A stretch of DNA of 64,000 bases from Pleurotus ostreatus/Saccharomyces cerevisiae fusant (taxonomy: Eukaryota; Opisthokonta), in NCBI GenBank assembly GCA_024196135.1, contig JAMQCK010000097.1:1-64000 (forward strand), given 5' to 3'. Every line of letters begins with the position of its first letter. Positions within the stretch are counted from its first letter, which is position 1. The translations under genes were made by a program, and so were the position numbers. The notes beneath the pieces were generated by a model. That model was given only the letters and a program-made list of their open reading frames with translations. It ran no database searches and was not told the DNA's origin. Positions 11,518-23,267 of this stretch are shown here, in pieces.

Positions 11518-12779
11518 CTACTGGTATCCGCCATGGTACGTCTTCTCCGTGTGCTGGGGCTGCGGCTGGGGCACATTCGCTGACCAGGTGTACCAGGGCG
11601 GGACTTCTGGCACATCGCTTTCGCACAAGAGGACGTCGCGCGGGTACAAGCTCACTTGCCAGTAGTGTTGAATATGCCCGGGATCGCGGCCTTCGTTGGC
11701 GTGCTGGAACTCGTTGGAGCACTCCGGTTGCTGGCAGGCGTACGTCTGATCGACAGTGTGTGGCAGCGCCAAGGGCGATACGGGGAACGCATGCCCGTAG
11801 GGCGTGGGCGGATAGGCGATCGCTGAGTCCGGCGGGGTGGAGGGGGTGGAGTACGCGGAGGTCGCGGGCGAGGAGAGGCTGCCAGGATCGGACTGATCGC
11901 GAGCGCCGACATCGACGGGCGGGGTGCGCGCCTGCTGTGATGCGGTCAGAAAAACCGAGAAATTCAGCCAGATCAGCCGCCACTCACCCACTCATAGGCA
12001 GCCGGTGGAGGGGGCAGGTAGGGTTGCGGTCCGCTGGGTGCCCAGCGGAATGATGGATCGGCGTACTGGGGCGCCGTCTGGTAATCGCAGGTAGGTGTGG
12101 AGGGCAAGGGCTGGGACTGAGGCACATGCCCATCGCCCGACGATGACACCGTCCTCGCGAACGGCGCCTGACGCTCGACACCGCGCACCGCACGGGCCTT
12201 CCTCTTCTTCTTCCCCGCCGCCGGCTCCTCGACCGGGTACATCTTCCTCAGCTCGGGCTCGTACTTCGCCAGCTCCGCCTCCAGCTCCTCGCCCTCATAG
12301 TTCTGCTCGACGAGCTCGGCGAGCAGCTTGCAGCGCGCCTCCTCGTACGTGTTGTTCCTGTTCGTCTTCCGGCGCTGCACGGGCCCGCGCGGGCGCGGCT
12401 TGTACTTGTAGTCCGGGTACGCGGCGAGGTGTGCCTCCTTCTCCTCGAGCTGCCGCTGCTTGTAGTACGCCTTGGTGGCCTCGGACGCGGCCTTCCACGC
12501 CGCGGTCACGATCTCGCTGATCTTGCGCTGGTCGCTCTCGGTCGACTTGTGGATCTTCGCTGCGTAGTCCTTTCTGAAGAGGATGTAGGCGTTGGGCGGG
12601 CGGGGTACGTAGTTGGGGTCGTCCTTGTGGCGCCTGGAGGTCGTCTTGCGGGGCGCAGAGGCCGAGGATGAGGGGGCGGGTGAGGGGGATGCCTCCGACG
12701 TCGACGACGGGATTTCGATGTGGACGGGGGGCGGCACACGACGAGTCGGGGCTGGCGCGCGCACGGGCACCTCAGACAT
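11518..12779 (-). CDS. HMG-box transcription factor
   Basis: Two exons, 12779-11988 and 11934-11518, encode 402 aa. A single HMG box spans about residues 59-130, opening with YVPRPPNAYILFR and closing with AYPDYKYKPRP. This is the sequence-specific (SOX/TCF/fungal MATA_HMG) kind, which binds the minor groove and bends DNA. Basic stretches (RKTTSRRHK and GKKKRKARAVR) flank it. The C-terminal half is Pro/Tyr/Gln-rich and probably an activation region. Fungal relatives include sexual-development and pheromone-response regulators; I cannot say which one this is. The frame stays open upstream of the chosen Met to about 13130, but a TATA box near 13076 argues that this part is 5'UTR. Confidence 0.85.
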
Positions 12780-13073
12780 TGCGGAGGTCCGGCAAGGCAA
12801 TCCGTCAAAGGGAGGCGCCGGAAAACCGACGTTGGAAGGTAGTTGAGGAACCCATCTTTGCGGGGGGCATACTCCGGGGGCTAGAAACGGACGTGAGCGA
12901 CGTATACGACGCGCGCGCGCAGATCGGCGGCGTACCTCCAATAGGCGCGGGCGCGCATAGATAATCTTCTGTCGAGTGCTGATAACTCTGCGAACTCTGG
13001 GAGAGGCCGGGGACCGGGTACATGCTGGGCAGGCTGGGGGGATGAAGACAGCGCGAGGCAAGGGATAAAGGGC

Positions 13074-13080
13074 TTTATAA
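13074..13080 (-). promoter_or_regulatory. TATA box of the HMG-box gene
   Basis: Read on the minus strand this is TTATAAAG. It lies about 295 bases before the chosen start codon at 12779, implying a long 5'UTR, which is common for fungal regulators. Confidence 0.45.
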
Positions 13081-13810
13081 CAGAGTTCCCGGAATACGGT
13101 TGGACGCTCTTTCAGATCCCATTTCATCATCTATCCCCGCGTGGGCTGCCCCCGGGCACATCAGTCGCGCTGTAATCACATTCTCTGCTTCTATCACACA
13201 GTGTGGCGGGAGTAATTCCGTCAAAGACAGCCCGCGCGCAGGCGCGCTGGGTTTCGTTGCGCCAGCCCTAGTTCATTTTACCTGGTCATAGACATGGTGC
13301 GTGGCCAGAGGCACGTTCTGCATACCGATCCTCGGCTACGGCGCGTCTTGATGAGAACCAGCGTGAGACGGGTCATAGATCCTGACCCGAGTTGCCTATT
13401 GTTCGACAATGGCGCGGTACGGCACGCGCCGGCAGCTTCCGTCCCCGATGGCGGATCGCCTCACGATCGGCACGCCTTATCCTGCCTTATCATTCGCTCA
13501 GATGGTACGCAGGTTCACCGCCACACTCGCCTTATGTTCACCTGGCCTCAGGGCCGCGTTTCGCCAGCACATTTAGTCCAGGCCGCCGAGAGCAGGCGGC
13601 CCTTCTTTCAATTTCCATGTGATGTAGTGACGATGTAGGGGGCACGGGGCTGCTCGTTCTCCAACATGAGGTGCGACGGAGCTCGCGACTGGCTTTGACT
13701 GGCTCCCACCGGGCCTCGTTGCAGGGTGAGAGTGGCCGCGCGTGTTGGATTGCCACAGGCGCACCGGCGATCGATGTGACGGGCCGCTCTGGGTCGTCCC
13801 CTTGCCCCCT
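13081..13810. other. Intergenic region
   Basis: The region lies upstream of the HMG-box gene and downstream of the flavoprotein gene. Several short open frames occur on both strands, but none has splice context or recognisable residues. Confidence 0.4.
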
Positions 13811-15797
13811 TCACCACTTCACATGCTCCGCCGCAGGACTGAGAAGGCGCCCCTCGTGTCGTGTTTCCCCCGCTCGTAGCACTTTCCCCCGCGCCGAGGC
13901 CAAATCCTGGCATTTTCCCGCGCTCCGCGTCGTAGCATGTCCCCGCGCCTCCCGGGGCGCGGCGCCCGGTGGGACGCCCTCGGCCGCGTACACGCCCTGC
14001 TCGACGACGTTACGCGCGCTCGCGACGCAGCCCTCGAGGAGTGGGATCCCTGGGTATGCGTACGAGCCGCAGAGCCAGATGCCGGGTCCCTCGACGTTCC
14101 CGCTATCCCGCCTGCCACCCTGCAACGTCCCCAACTTCCCCGCGCCCTGATGCGGGCCCAACTTCCCCTGCCCTTGCCACCAGCGCCCGCCGTCCGTGCT
14201 GTGCAGCCCTCGTAGCGCGGCCTTCGCCTTCCGCGTGAGCACCGCGCGCTCGAGGTGCGCCACGCTGATAATGCTATCCTCTCTTGGCGCAAACAGCGGG
14301 TTCGTCGTCTGGTATATCCGCGGCGCGTCCTTCGGGTAATTCGCAGGCAGCGGGAGCACCTGCGTGGCCATCGCGAAGTAGGGCTCGACGATGAGGGGCG
14401 GGCTGGTCTGGTTGGCGAGCCGTTCCCAGGTCTCGTGGGTGGGGAAGGCTGAGCCAGGCACGATGAGGTTGAGGTCGCGGCGGTCGGCGGGGGCGGGGGG
14501 TTGGAGGTTGTCGTCGGTGTGGTTGATGACGATGTTGCGCTCGTAGGTGAACGTTTGGAGGCAGGCGATCTGGGCGGTGACGGCTTGGCGCTTGGCGGAG
14601 AATTGTGGCAAGGAGTTTGCGTAGGATTGTAGGAGAGGCACCGCCTGAGACGCTTGTGTCGCGAATATTATGTGGTGAATGCCAGTGATACATTCTTGTC
14701 CGGTGGGCGTGGTGTACAGAATGGAGGCTAGGTCAGGATGTGTAAGATCAGGCTGTATAGCGGTGGTCGTCGCCGACAGATGTACGTTCTCCAGGCCTTC
14801 AGACAATCTGGACACGACCTCGCGGACGCCGTCGACATGAACGAAGTGATCCGTGCCCAGTGTCAGCCAGATGTAATCTGTGCACTGAATGAGCGCCAAC
14901 GTAGGAAGACGAGGCAGAGCACATACCGAGTAAGTCTTCCACAGGATGGCTCAGTATTCTCCTTTCTGGGGCCGTGCATACGGCAGAGAATAAGGGCACG
15001 AGAGTAAGGAAGACGAATTGCAGCCAAAAGTCCTCCAGACCGATAAGTCTGGTAATCCAATTGCTTGGGCGTACATGAAAAGCCCAGTCCTCGAAAACCA
15101 TATCTTCTGCGCCTTGAATTCGGAAGCAGGGTATTGCCTGGACGACAAGCCATAGGTAGCAGAGCAGTAGGTGGAAGGTGTGGACGTAGTGGCGCATGTA
15201 TACTCGGAACATGTTCCCCAGGTACGCTTCTGTGCCCTCAGCGCTTTTGAAGGCTTCCTTCGTAGGCATAGGGTATTTCTCGGACGGGAGGTTAACACCC
15301 TTCCGTCCTGACGACCCGTTGTAGAGCAGATAGGTGGACATCTCGGGGAGCCCATGCTTCGACCCGAGGTTCAGTAAGCGAGAGAAGGAGTATGTGAAGT
15401 TCGCGACGCGGACGCGAATGCCCAGCTTCTTGTACATTGCGATCAGCTGGGGGTAATGACCTGCGCGCGCCTGGTTAACGACGACACAAATAGGGGGAAC
15501 AATCATCACGCACCTCCCTGGAAGGATCGCATTGGTACATTGACGCGTATGTCTTTCTCCTCCTTGGTGCCTGGAACGCGTACTGACACGGAAGACGCGT
15601 CCATCCCTAGCGCGTTTGCCTGCCGATCGGGGTTAGGCCCCACTCTTTAGGCACCTGAGCCGATAGCGCACCTTCTCGATGATATGCACCTCGAAGCGTA
15701 CATCCCCCTCATTCTCCGCGGGACGCGCGAGAAGATGGGCGGCGGTCAGACCGGCCAGACCGCTGCCAATGATCGCAACCTTGACTGTTCGCGCCAT
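13811..15797 (-). CDS. FAD/NAD(P)-binding flavoprotein, amine-oxidase-like (COG2907 type)
   Basis: Four exons, 15797-15672, 15619-15514, 15460-14927 and 14877-13811, give 610 aa. The N-terminus VAIIGSGLAGLTAAHLLA is a dinucleotide-binding Rossmann motif (GxGxxG) and begins at the fourth codon, so there is no signal peptide. The middle has a hydrophobic stretch (FHLLLCYLWLVVQAI) that may be membrane-associated. Near the C-terminus GIWLCGSYAYPGIPLLEGCVASA matches the second FAD-contacting motif of amine-oxidase/desaturase-like flavoproteins. Substrate is unknown. A Gly/Gln-rich insert (GQGKLGPHQGAGKLG) is a likely surface loop. Intron 1 was placed at CGGCAG because only that acceptor keeps frame into ANALGMDASSVSVRVPG. 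It diverges from the GH128 gene. Confidence 0.8.
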
Positions 15798-16679
15798 TTA
15801 ATCGGGGCAAATTCAGCCAGCTTAAATTCGGTGGTTTGCGCCGTCGGTTGAACGGTCAAGAAATCCTGAGTGGAAGGAAGAAAATGAAGGGACGACCAAG
15901 CGTCATGCGGGCATGGGAATAGGAAGATAGCCGGCAAGGCTTGGCCGGAAGTGCGGATGGCATGACTTTGCGAGCATTCAGGCTTGTGTGCGCTTGTTTG
16001 ACCGCACACGGATGCGCGGAGTTTGCCGCTCAGCAAGTTCAACTTACGACGACCATCTTGAATCGCATTCGGGACGGCCAGCAGTTGTTCTACACTCATT
16101 ATCAATGGCCAAGATACATGCAGGTCCATGGTGTATTTCTCGCGCCTTCCTGAGGTTGAATCAGAAGGCGTCCAGCTGTCATCATCGCCGCGTTCACTGG
16201 CGATGGTTCAACAACACTCTGACCATAACAGGGAGGATTCTAGCAACTCTTGCGGATACAGCCTGGTCTTGGCCTTGGCTCTGGCCCGGCTTGCTGTATT
16301 CTGACTTCTTCTCGGCACGTAGATCACCTTCAACGCAGTCTCACTCGAGCACCTCGCGCGTCGGTCACTGTCTTCGGCCTTCCCCCGCCTACAGCCCTCG
16401 AAAAACGACTCTGCGCAGCACCTTGAAACCCAACAACTACCCCGCTCTTGTCAGCCTCTCGATGAATGCCCGACGCAGCCTCGTCGCGTACTCAGCGCCC
16501 GCAGTGGGGCGCCGCACCTCCCATTATGACTGTGGGTCCCCCGTCGCTAATTCCGTGTTCATCGCCGCCCTGCAACTGCTCGCTATATATTCAATGTCGC
16601 CTTCGTCCGTCTCGACATCTTACGCTTCCCCGTACACACCTTCCCACTCTTTCCTGTTTATTCGCCCGTCTTGCCCGAC
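15798..16679. other. Divergent promoter region
   Basis: This separates the minus-strand flavoprotein gene and the plus-strand GH128 gene. A TATA box for the latter is at 16584. The long plus-strand open frame across 15988-16683 looks like chance coding. Confidence 0.4.
16584..16590 (+). promoter_or_regulatory. TATA box of the GH128 gene
   Basis: TATATAT, about 95 bases before the ATG at 16680, in a pyrimidine-rich leader. Confidence 0.55.
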
Positions 16680-17752
16680 ATGATGCCCGCCGCTGCTCTT
16701 CTTCCCCTGCTCGCCTTCGTCGCCCCGGCGCTCGCAAAGAACAACAAGCGCGGTCTCGCGTACTCCGACAAGACCCCGCTGGACGATATCAAGGCTGCGA
16801 CGGTCGACAATGGCGCGGCGTCCTGGGTGTACACCTGGCAGACGCTGCCTGCGGACCAGATCAAGAACTCGGGCCTTGAGTTCGTTCCGATGCAGCACGA
16901 CCACAATGGGCTTTCGGACTTGACAGCCAACCTGAACGGCCTCGGAGCGAAGATTGTTCTGGTGCGTTGCCTTCACTGATGAAGTACTGGTGGGAGGATC
17001 TGACGGGTCTTCTAGGGCTTCAACGAGCCAGAGCGCGGCGACCAGGCGAACATCCCCGTCGCCGAGGCCGTCCAGTACTACAAGGACAACTTCGTCTCCC
17101 TCCACGACTCCGGTGTCCGCGTCGGTGCGCCCGCTGTCAGCGCCGCGCCCGAGGGTGCGTTCATTCACTTCCGATGCATCACCCATTTGATGCCTGCATC
17201 ACTCCCTCGACCCTTGCATCACGCTCTCGACGCTCATACTGATCTTTGCCATTCACCGCAGGCCAGCAATGGATCAAGGACTTCATGAGCCAGTGCGGTG
17301 ATGGATGCGGCATCGACTTCGTCCCCCTGCACTGGTACGGCGACGGCGCGCAGTACTTCCTGGACTACGTGAAGGAGTTCCACGGCTGGGTCAACAAGCC
17401 GTTGTGGGTGACTGGTGCGTCTTATTTGTTTCTTCGAGTGCAACGGGCTGCTGAGGACGGTGTTATTCATGCAGAGTTCGCCTCGACATCCACGGATGCT
17501 GGAGTGGTCTCCGACTTCCTCACCACCACCGTCAACGCGCTCGACGGCGCCGACTTTGACTTTGTCGAGCGCTACGCGTGGTTTGCGTACGGCGTGAGTA
17601 TTCTATTTTCTCTCGGAAACACTCGCCCCCCCCGTCGTCGCCTTGCTGACAATCCCCTCCCCCAGCGCGTCCCCAACGACGGCCAGTACATGGACCTCCT
17701 CGACGCCAACGGCGCTGCCAACGACCTCGGCAAGATCTATCTATTCGAGTAG
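16680..17752 (+). CDS. GH128 beta-1,3-glucanase, secreted
   Basis: Five exons, 16680-16961, 17016-17154, 17262-17414, 17475-17593 and 17666-17752, encode 259 aa. A signal peptide (PAAALLPLLAFVAPALA) is followed by KNNKRGLAYSDK. The two catalytic glutamates of this (alpha/beta)8 family are visible: the acid/base in GFNEPE (E98) and the nucleophile in WVTEFAS (E192). Each sits just after an intron. The protein is the bare catalytic domain, usual for the family, and should act on beta-1,3-glucan in the fungus's own wall or in other fungi. Intron 2 is longer (107 bases) and contains GCATCAC three times. Either of the two adjacent ATGs at 16680 and 16683 may be used. Confidence 0.9.
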
Positions 17753-18071
17753 ATTATTGGGCTGTTTGCGTAACTTAAATACCTTTGTAACTTATGAGCG
17801 AGCCTATATATTAGGTGTCTAGTTTGCCTTGTTATCAGAGGATGGAAGACCGGGCGCGTGAAGTTGCGAGGATACTCGCAGGACAGACAAAGCCGCCTTG
17901 CCTTCTTGCTTGCTTTCATCACTCATGCTGGGAGGTATTTGCTGTCCCAAGTACATCTGCATTGAGTCTGCCGCTCATCCGAAGGAGCTCTCTGATATAT
18001 TCGTGATAACAATACATCCCCGTCAACCCAAATCCTGCCAATGAATACACCCCCATAAATTAGAGAAAGCA

Positions 18072-19342
18072 TCAAACTTAGCAGACGATGTCTAAGCAGC
18101 CCTTCAGCAACATACTTCTGTCGACTCTCGAAAGAATACTTACTGCGCGCATAGTAGCGGAAGTTGTCCGCATTCTGCATAGCCTGATCGTGTCCGAGCG
18201 CAAGCGCCGGGTCGACGCCGTACGCCGTGTCGAGCTTGCCGAATAGGTGCGAGACCTCGTGAACGAGGACGTCCGCCTGGCCGTTGCCGCCCGGGCACTC
18301 GGGTGTGTCGAGCGGGAACGTCCAGAAGGGCGCGCACATGTAGACGGTGCCGCCGACGATGGTGCCGTCGCCGGTTTGGGCGATGGCGGCGTAGGCGACG
18401 ACACTGGGAGGGTGAGATCAGGAGGAAGGGGTGGAAGAGAGTAAGGAGGACATACCCCTCAGAGCAGTCACCCTGGCAGTTGGTTGAGAAGGTGGACGGG
18501 TCCTCAATAACCTGGGTGGCGGCAATGTTGTCGAAGACGCCGCCGACGGTGTCGCGGTCGTCCTGCGAGTTGGACTTGAACCACTTGTTGAAGCTGACGA
18601 ATGGTCAGAGGCAAGTATCTTTCAGGCATTAAAGCACCTACATATCACCGGTGCCGGTCTTCGCAACATTCGCCGCGTTCGACGAAAGCTCGTGCGCACG
18701 GTTGTACGCCTTCGTCAACGTGTCCTTCTGCCCCGCATCATCGCACCCCTCAACCTTCACGCGCTTCGACATCTCCACCGCGCGCGCCGCGAACTTCGCC
18801 TTCGACGCCTTCACGCCTTCGTCTGAGACCGTGATCGTCGCGTTCGCGAAGTACGGGAGCACGCTCGCGGGCGCGGTCTGCCCGTCCCACTCGCCCTCGA
18901 CGTACTCGAAGACGTTGTCGGTAATGACGAGGTAGTCGCCGGGCGCGTCGAGCTTGTGTGTGCCGGCGAAGTCGATGGACTTGGTGGTGGACTGACCAGC
19001 GGGGAGGAATTGCCAGGCGTCGGCGGTGACGCGGGAGAGGTCGTAGAGCACGCCGGTCATGCCGTTGAAGAGGGTCGAGTTGCCTGGGGTTCAATGAGTG
19101 TGTGCATTGTGTTGGTGATAGAATGGACACATACCACTGTCGACATCGTAGAGATCGAACTGCTTGATGGAGAGATCGGAAAGAATGGAACCCCACTTGA
19201 GCAGGGAAACGTCCTCGCTGCCCGTGTTCGTGACAGTGGCGACAACCGAGGATGCGGAATCGCCCGGGGCAAGGCTGACGCTCACGCTGGGCGTAGCGAT
19301 AGCGAAGCGCGCGAGGACAGCGAGGGTAAGGAAGGACAACAT
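18072..19342 (-). CDS. M35 deuterolysin-type metalloprotease, secreted
   Basis: Exons 19342-19135, 19083-18642, 18593-18456, 18403-18144 and a short last exon 18076-18072 give 350 aa, near the usual precursor size. The signal peptide is MLSFLTLAVLARFAIA. A propeptide-like beta-rich region follows, then the catalytic domain. Zinc ligands are H311 and H315 in HEVSH with general base E312. The third ligand is probably D321 in KLDTAYG, where relatives I know usually read GTxDxxYG, so this is a divergent aspzincin motif with a short spacer. The final intron (18077-18143) and the two-residue last exon are inferred; without it the frame runs on about 60 residues. The TATA box is at 19401. Confidence 0.85.
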
Positions 19343-20185
19343 GACGAAGGAAGGGGGAAGAAAAAGGGGGAAATGGCTATGGGAGCATGGTGCAGCTCAC
19401 TCTTATATGCACTTTACCCACCCGCGTTTGAGGTGAATGGCAACAATACAAAAGGCTTGGAAGGCCGGATCGAGAATGACGGTGAGAGCTGGGGACGCAT
19501 GCGGACCCTCAGCTACAGCAGCGGGCGTCGCGGCCATACATACGAGCAGTGCTGTATCATGAGAGGCAAGATGAAAGCCTTTAGGGGACTGTTCGTGGGT
19601 TGCTTCGTGTGTGCTGTCCTCAGCGAAGAGGTTAGAGATCATTGGGCACGAATACCTTCGGAGATGGAGGTATTCAGGAACTGAGGTAAAATGGCATGGA
19701 CGATCCGATGCACCTGCGGCCTGTATGTGAGGCATGCAGTCAATGAACATCATCGCGAAGAGGATCATACAACGGCCCTCTGGAGTCGAGAGGGCGCAGA
19801 TGCTCTGGAGAGTTGCAGACCCCGATGAAGGAGAGACTTAGCAGGTATCTTCGCGGATCGGCAACTTCCGTCCGCATCTGCGGGCAAGCAGAACCTCGAG
19901 CACCGCGGCCGTCACCAGTGGTGTCGAAGTGGAGCCCGAGAGCTGTAAGGTCGCAGGCCCTCTGCTTTGGGCTCAATTGAAGAGCTGTGCCTGTCGCTCT
20001 GACCCGAGGATTCCTGCGGGTACCCGTTGACCGTACTTCGGTTGGTGCGCGCCCGCCGATTGCTAGCAAAGCGCCAAGCCCTCGATACTGCTTGTAACTT
20101 ACCTGGAATCATCCCGTGACAAGAAATAACAGAGGGGAAGCGATGCAGGCAGGCAGTAGGTATCTCGAATGGGCGATGTACAGAT
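19343..20185. other. Promoter of the M35 gene plus 3' flank of the next gene
   Basis: A TATA box (minus-strand TATAAGA at 19401-19407) lies about 60 bases before the protease ATG. The rest holds no credible gene on either strand. The 120-codon minus-strand frame at 19403-19768 overlaps this TATA box and is probably chance. Confidence 0.45.
19401..19407 (-). promoter_or_regulatory. TATA box of the M35 protease gene
   Basis: Minus-strand TATAAGA about 60 bases before the start codon at 19342. Confidence 0.55.
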
Positions 20186-21127
20186 TCATGATGTGTACTG
20201 ATTGCGAACGAAGCTGGCGGGTGCGCCATTGCGACGCATGGCCCCCAGATGTACTGAGCAAGACACTCAGTTCGCGTATGAATATGCAGCAGAGACAAAC
20301 GCACCTGGTCTTCTCTCCCATCCGCGCGTGCGAGCAGCACTCCCCTTCAGGGCGAGACTGCGATCGACAAACTTCCGTACTTTTGCTGAGGGCACAGTTG
20401 CAGCCGCGGAGGGGTGCTTGGGGCCTGATGAGTTCACTCGGAAGGTACGCGCGCTGAAGGGTGACGGTGAGTCAAGGGGACGAGGAGAAGGTCGATCGAC
20501 TACGCACCCCAGGACAATGTCCTTCGCACCCGACTTTGGTCGCCGGCGCTTCTCCTTCTTCCCCGCTGACTTGCCTGCGTCCTTCTTTGCGTCCCCCTTC
20601 GAAGGGCGGGAGGAGGAGGCGAATGCGGAGGTGAAGAAGTGATCGGGGAGGTGATTGGGATTTGAGGGGAAGACGACTTCGTCTTCAGAGGCTTCGCTGC
20701 TGTCGTCCTCGTCGTCTTCGTCCATGTCTTCATCATCATCGCTTCCCCCTTCAGAGTCATCATCTCCTAGCATCTCCTCGTCCTCGTCTTCTTCTTCATC
20801 TTCGTCCCCTTCCTCATCCAACTCCTTCTCCGCCTCGCGCATCGCCTTCTCCATACGCGCTATAGCGGCTGAATCCGCGCCGTCGTCGCTCCCCTCATCC
20901 TCGTCACTCTCATCCTTCGCTGTCCTGCTCGGCTTCCTCTCCTTCGCCTGCTCCTTCAGCTGCTGATCGCGCCGCCTGTTCTTCTCGCGCTTCTTCTCGT
21001 TCAGCTCAGCATGATGCTGCGTGAGCGCCTTCGAGCGTTCGCGCGCTGCGGTTTTGGATTGAGTGAGGGTGACCGCCTCGGGGGCGTCGTCGTCGCTGGA
21101 TTCGGAGTCGATGGGGCGGGGGACCAT
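20186..21127 (-). CDS. U3 snoRNA-associated protein, Utp16/Bud21-like
   Basis: Probable small-subunit processome factor for 18S rRNA maturation in the nucleolus. Exons 21127-20508, 20453-20305 and 20253-20186 give 278 aa. The N-terminus SDDDAPEAVTLTQSK followed by a long basic/charged coiled coil (KKREKNRRRDQQLKEQAKERK) fits this family. A strongly acidic Glu/Asp stretch occupies the middle. After the first intron the chain reads KDIVLGARTFRVN, close to the conserved beta segment of Utp16-like proteins, and after the second it ends MRRNGAPASFVRNQYTS. Both introns have good branch-like CTGAC/CTCAC and AG ends. Intron 1 is 54 bases, so it stays in frame if retained and would be missed by simple frame calling. 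Family assignment is moderate. Confidence 0.7.
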
Positions 21128-21361
21128 GATGAGGGAAGTTAAGGATCGTCGCGTTGTACGCTATTTGTCCGGCGCTAGCAAAATGCTGGCCACGTGGATT
21201 TGAGGACAATGCTTTCCTGATGGGGAAATGATCAAGGCGCGAATATCCGCTCCTTATCCCTTTCTGTGCGAAGAACGTAGAGGGAGTGCGATGATTCCTT
21301 GTAACTGCGATGAATGAGATAATTGTACAGTGCGAGTCATGATCTGAACGGTTCCTGCGCG

Positions 21362-23000
21362 TTACACGCTGTCCACGATGAGCCTCTGCGGCGTCTCCAC
21401 GAACCCCCTCCAGCACTCGACAAATGCAGCCATCTCCGCCCCTTCCACCACACGGTGGTCAGCACTCCAGCTGACGCCAACCTTCAGCCTCCGTTCGCCC
21501 TTCCCATCGCCACGCTCGACGTCCCACACCCACTTCGCCCGCCCAATGGCGACGATGGCTACACCTCCGCCTGGAACGAGGACCGGATGCGCGAAGTCAC
21601 CCTGCCCGATGGCACCAACGTTCGATACGGTCAGGGTGCCTCCGCGCTTGGGCATCTCGTTCGGAGTCAAGCCGCATGGCACCTGGCGTCCCAGATGCGA
21701 GAGGCGTTTGAGGGTGGATGCGAGGCCGAAGATGGACTGTGTATCCACTCCTTGCAGCGTGGGGGTGTACAACCCGGTCGGTGTAGACAATGCGATGGAG
21801 ATGTCGGCGTGGGGGCGTACGGTCAGAGTTGGTTTCGCTTCTGGCGCAGTATTCGGAGTGATGGTCGAGCGGAAGATTGGCCATTCGAGCATCGCGCGCG
21901 AGAGGGTCTTCAAGAGGATGGGCAGGAAGGTGAGCTTGGTGAATTGTTGATCTTCTGGCACGCGCCGCGCCGCAGATGCTGGGAGTATGCCCAGTGCTGC
22001 GGGATCGACAAGGACAGGACCTTGTGAAGACGAAGGAAGATATTGAGGGGGTATATGGTTGTTGAAGACAGGCATCATGTTATGTAGCGCCGTAAGGTCC
22101 AGCGTCGATGAGTACCTACAAGGGGTTAGTGTCTACGTCAAGCTAGCAAGCTTGAAGCTACATACCCGAAGTGTGGTATCTCAAGACTCTTCACCATGGC
22201 TTTCCACATGCCATAGCGTGTTCGTCCAAACTCTACAACCACATCCTGCGCTGCTGGCGCTGCGGATAATACCGAAGACGGTTGACCCGTAGTGCGAGCA
22301 AGGTACGCCTCAACATCGCGCTTCTCCACGCGCCCATCGCGGCCGCTGCCCGGCGCGATCTCCGTCAGGTCGACGCCGTTCTCGCGGGCAAAGTACCGCA
22401 CGGCGGGTTTTGCGAGAACATTGACGTTGACGGGCTTGCCATCAACGGCAGGGTCGTACGTGGGGTCTAGCGGGTGCTTCTTGCGCGTTGGCGAGGGAGG
22501 TGTAGACGGTGGAAGGGGTGATCCTGCTCGTTCTTCCTTTGGTGGCGGCTGCGACTTCGACGCGTCGGGTGCCTCTAGCACAGAAGGGTCCGCCCCGTCG
22601 AGGACCTCATCGTCCACCTCGATGAGGCATAAGCCCTCTCCAACCTTCGCAATCTCGCCCTCTTGCACCAGCAACTCCGTGACCACGCCGTCAAACGGGC
22701 TGGTGATCTCCACCGACGCCTTGTCGCTCTGCACTTCGCACAGAGGATCGAACGACGCGATCTGCGACTTGGGCTTCACGTTCCTGCGTGTTCGTCAGCG
22801 ACTGGAAGAGCGCGCTCAGTCCGCCGGACGGAACTCGGGGATGGGGATGGGTACCATTTGATGACCTCGCATTCAGTGATGCCCTCGCCGATGTCTGCGA
22901 GCTTGAATCGCTGGAGGCTCTTCCACAGCGCGGAGGAGGAGTGTAAGTGCGTCCTCAGCGCTGGACGCCGGGCAGCGATACGCAGACGACGCGCGAACAT
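21362..23000 (-). CDS. Branched-chain 2-oxoacid dehydrogenase E2 (dihydrolipoyl transacylase), mitochondrial
   Basis: Core subunit of the complex that oxidises the 2-oxoacids of Leu, Ile and Val to branched acyl-CoA. Exons 23000-22855, 22783-22166 and 22115-21362 give 505 aa. The N-terminus is Arg-rich without acids (MFARRLRIAARRPALRTHLH), a mitochondrial presequence. Next come a lipoyl domain with the lipoyl lysine K70 in QSDKASVEI, a Pro/Ser linker, an E3-binding domain (AKPAVRYFARENGVDL...DGRVEKRDVEAYL) and the catalytic acyltransferase domain. The active-site block reads SADHRVVEGAEM, with H475 as base; the family norm is HRxxDG, so E479 replaces the usual Asp. The branched-chain type is favoured over pyruvate E2 by the opening LADIGEGITECEVIKW. 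It is divergent with a short-chain dehydrogenase gene. Confidence 0.93.
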
Positions 23001-23267
23001 GGCGGACGTAAACAAGGGAAGGTCCGATGAACATGGCGGAAATCCGGAGGGTCAGATGATGGCGCTGGCGGGCCCTGCGGGCGAAGAAGTTCCCCCATGT
23101 CAGAGACGTCAACTACGTCGCTCAAGAGTGGGGGCGTGGTAAACTGCTGCATAGCATCTATATCGCAAAGTGAGTGAGCTGCGTCGGTCAAAAGTGCGGG
23201 GAAATTGGACTTCACGTGTGGGGTTCAACTATCGGCAATTGCCGTTCCTTCTTGCCTCTGCAAAGTC

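Noticed and set aside
12780..13130. N-terminal extension of the HMG-box protein to about 13130
   Set aside because: The extension is Arg/Pro-rich without known features and reaches past a TATA box at 13074-13080, so it is more likely 5'UTR.
16962..17261. GCATCAC repeats in the GH128 intron, considered as a mobile element footprint
   Set aside because: Only three copies of a 7-base word within an intron; no terminal repeats or target duplication.
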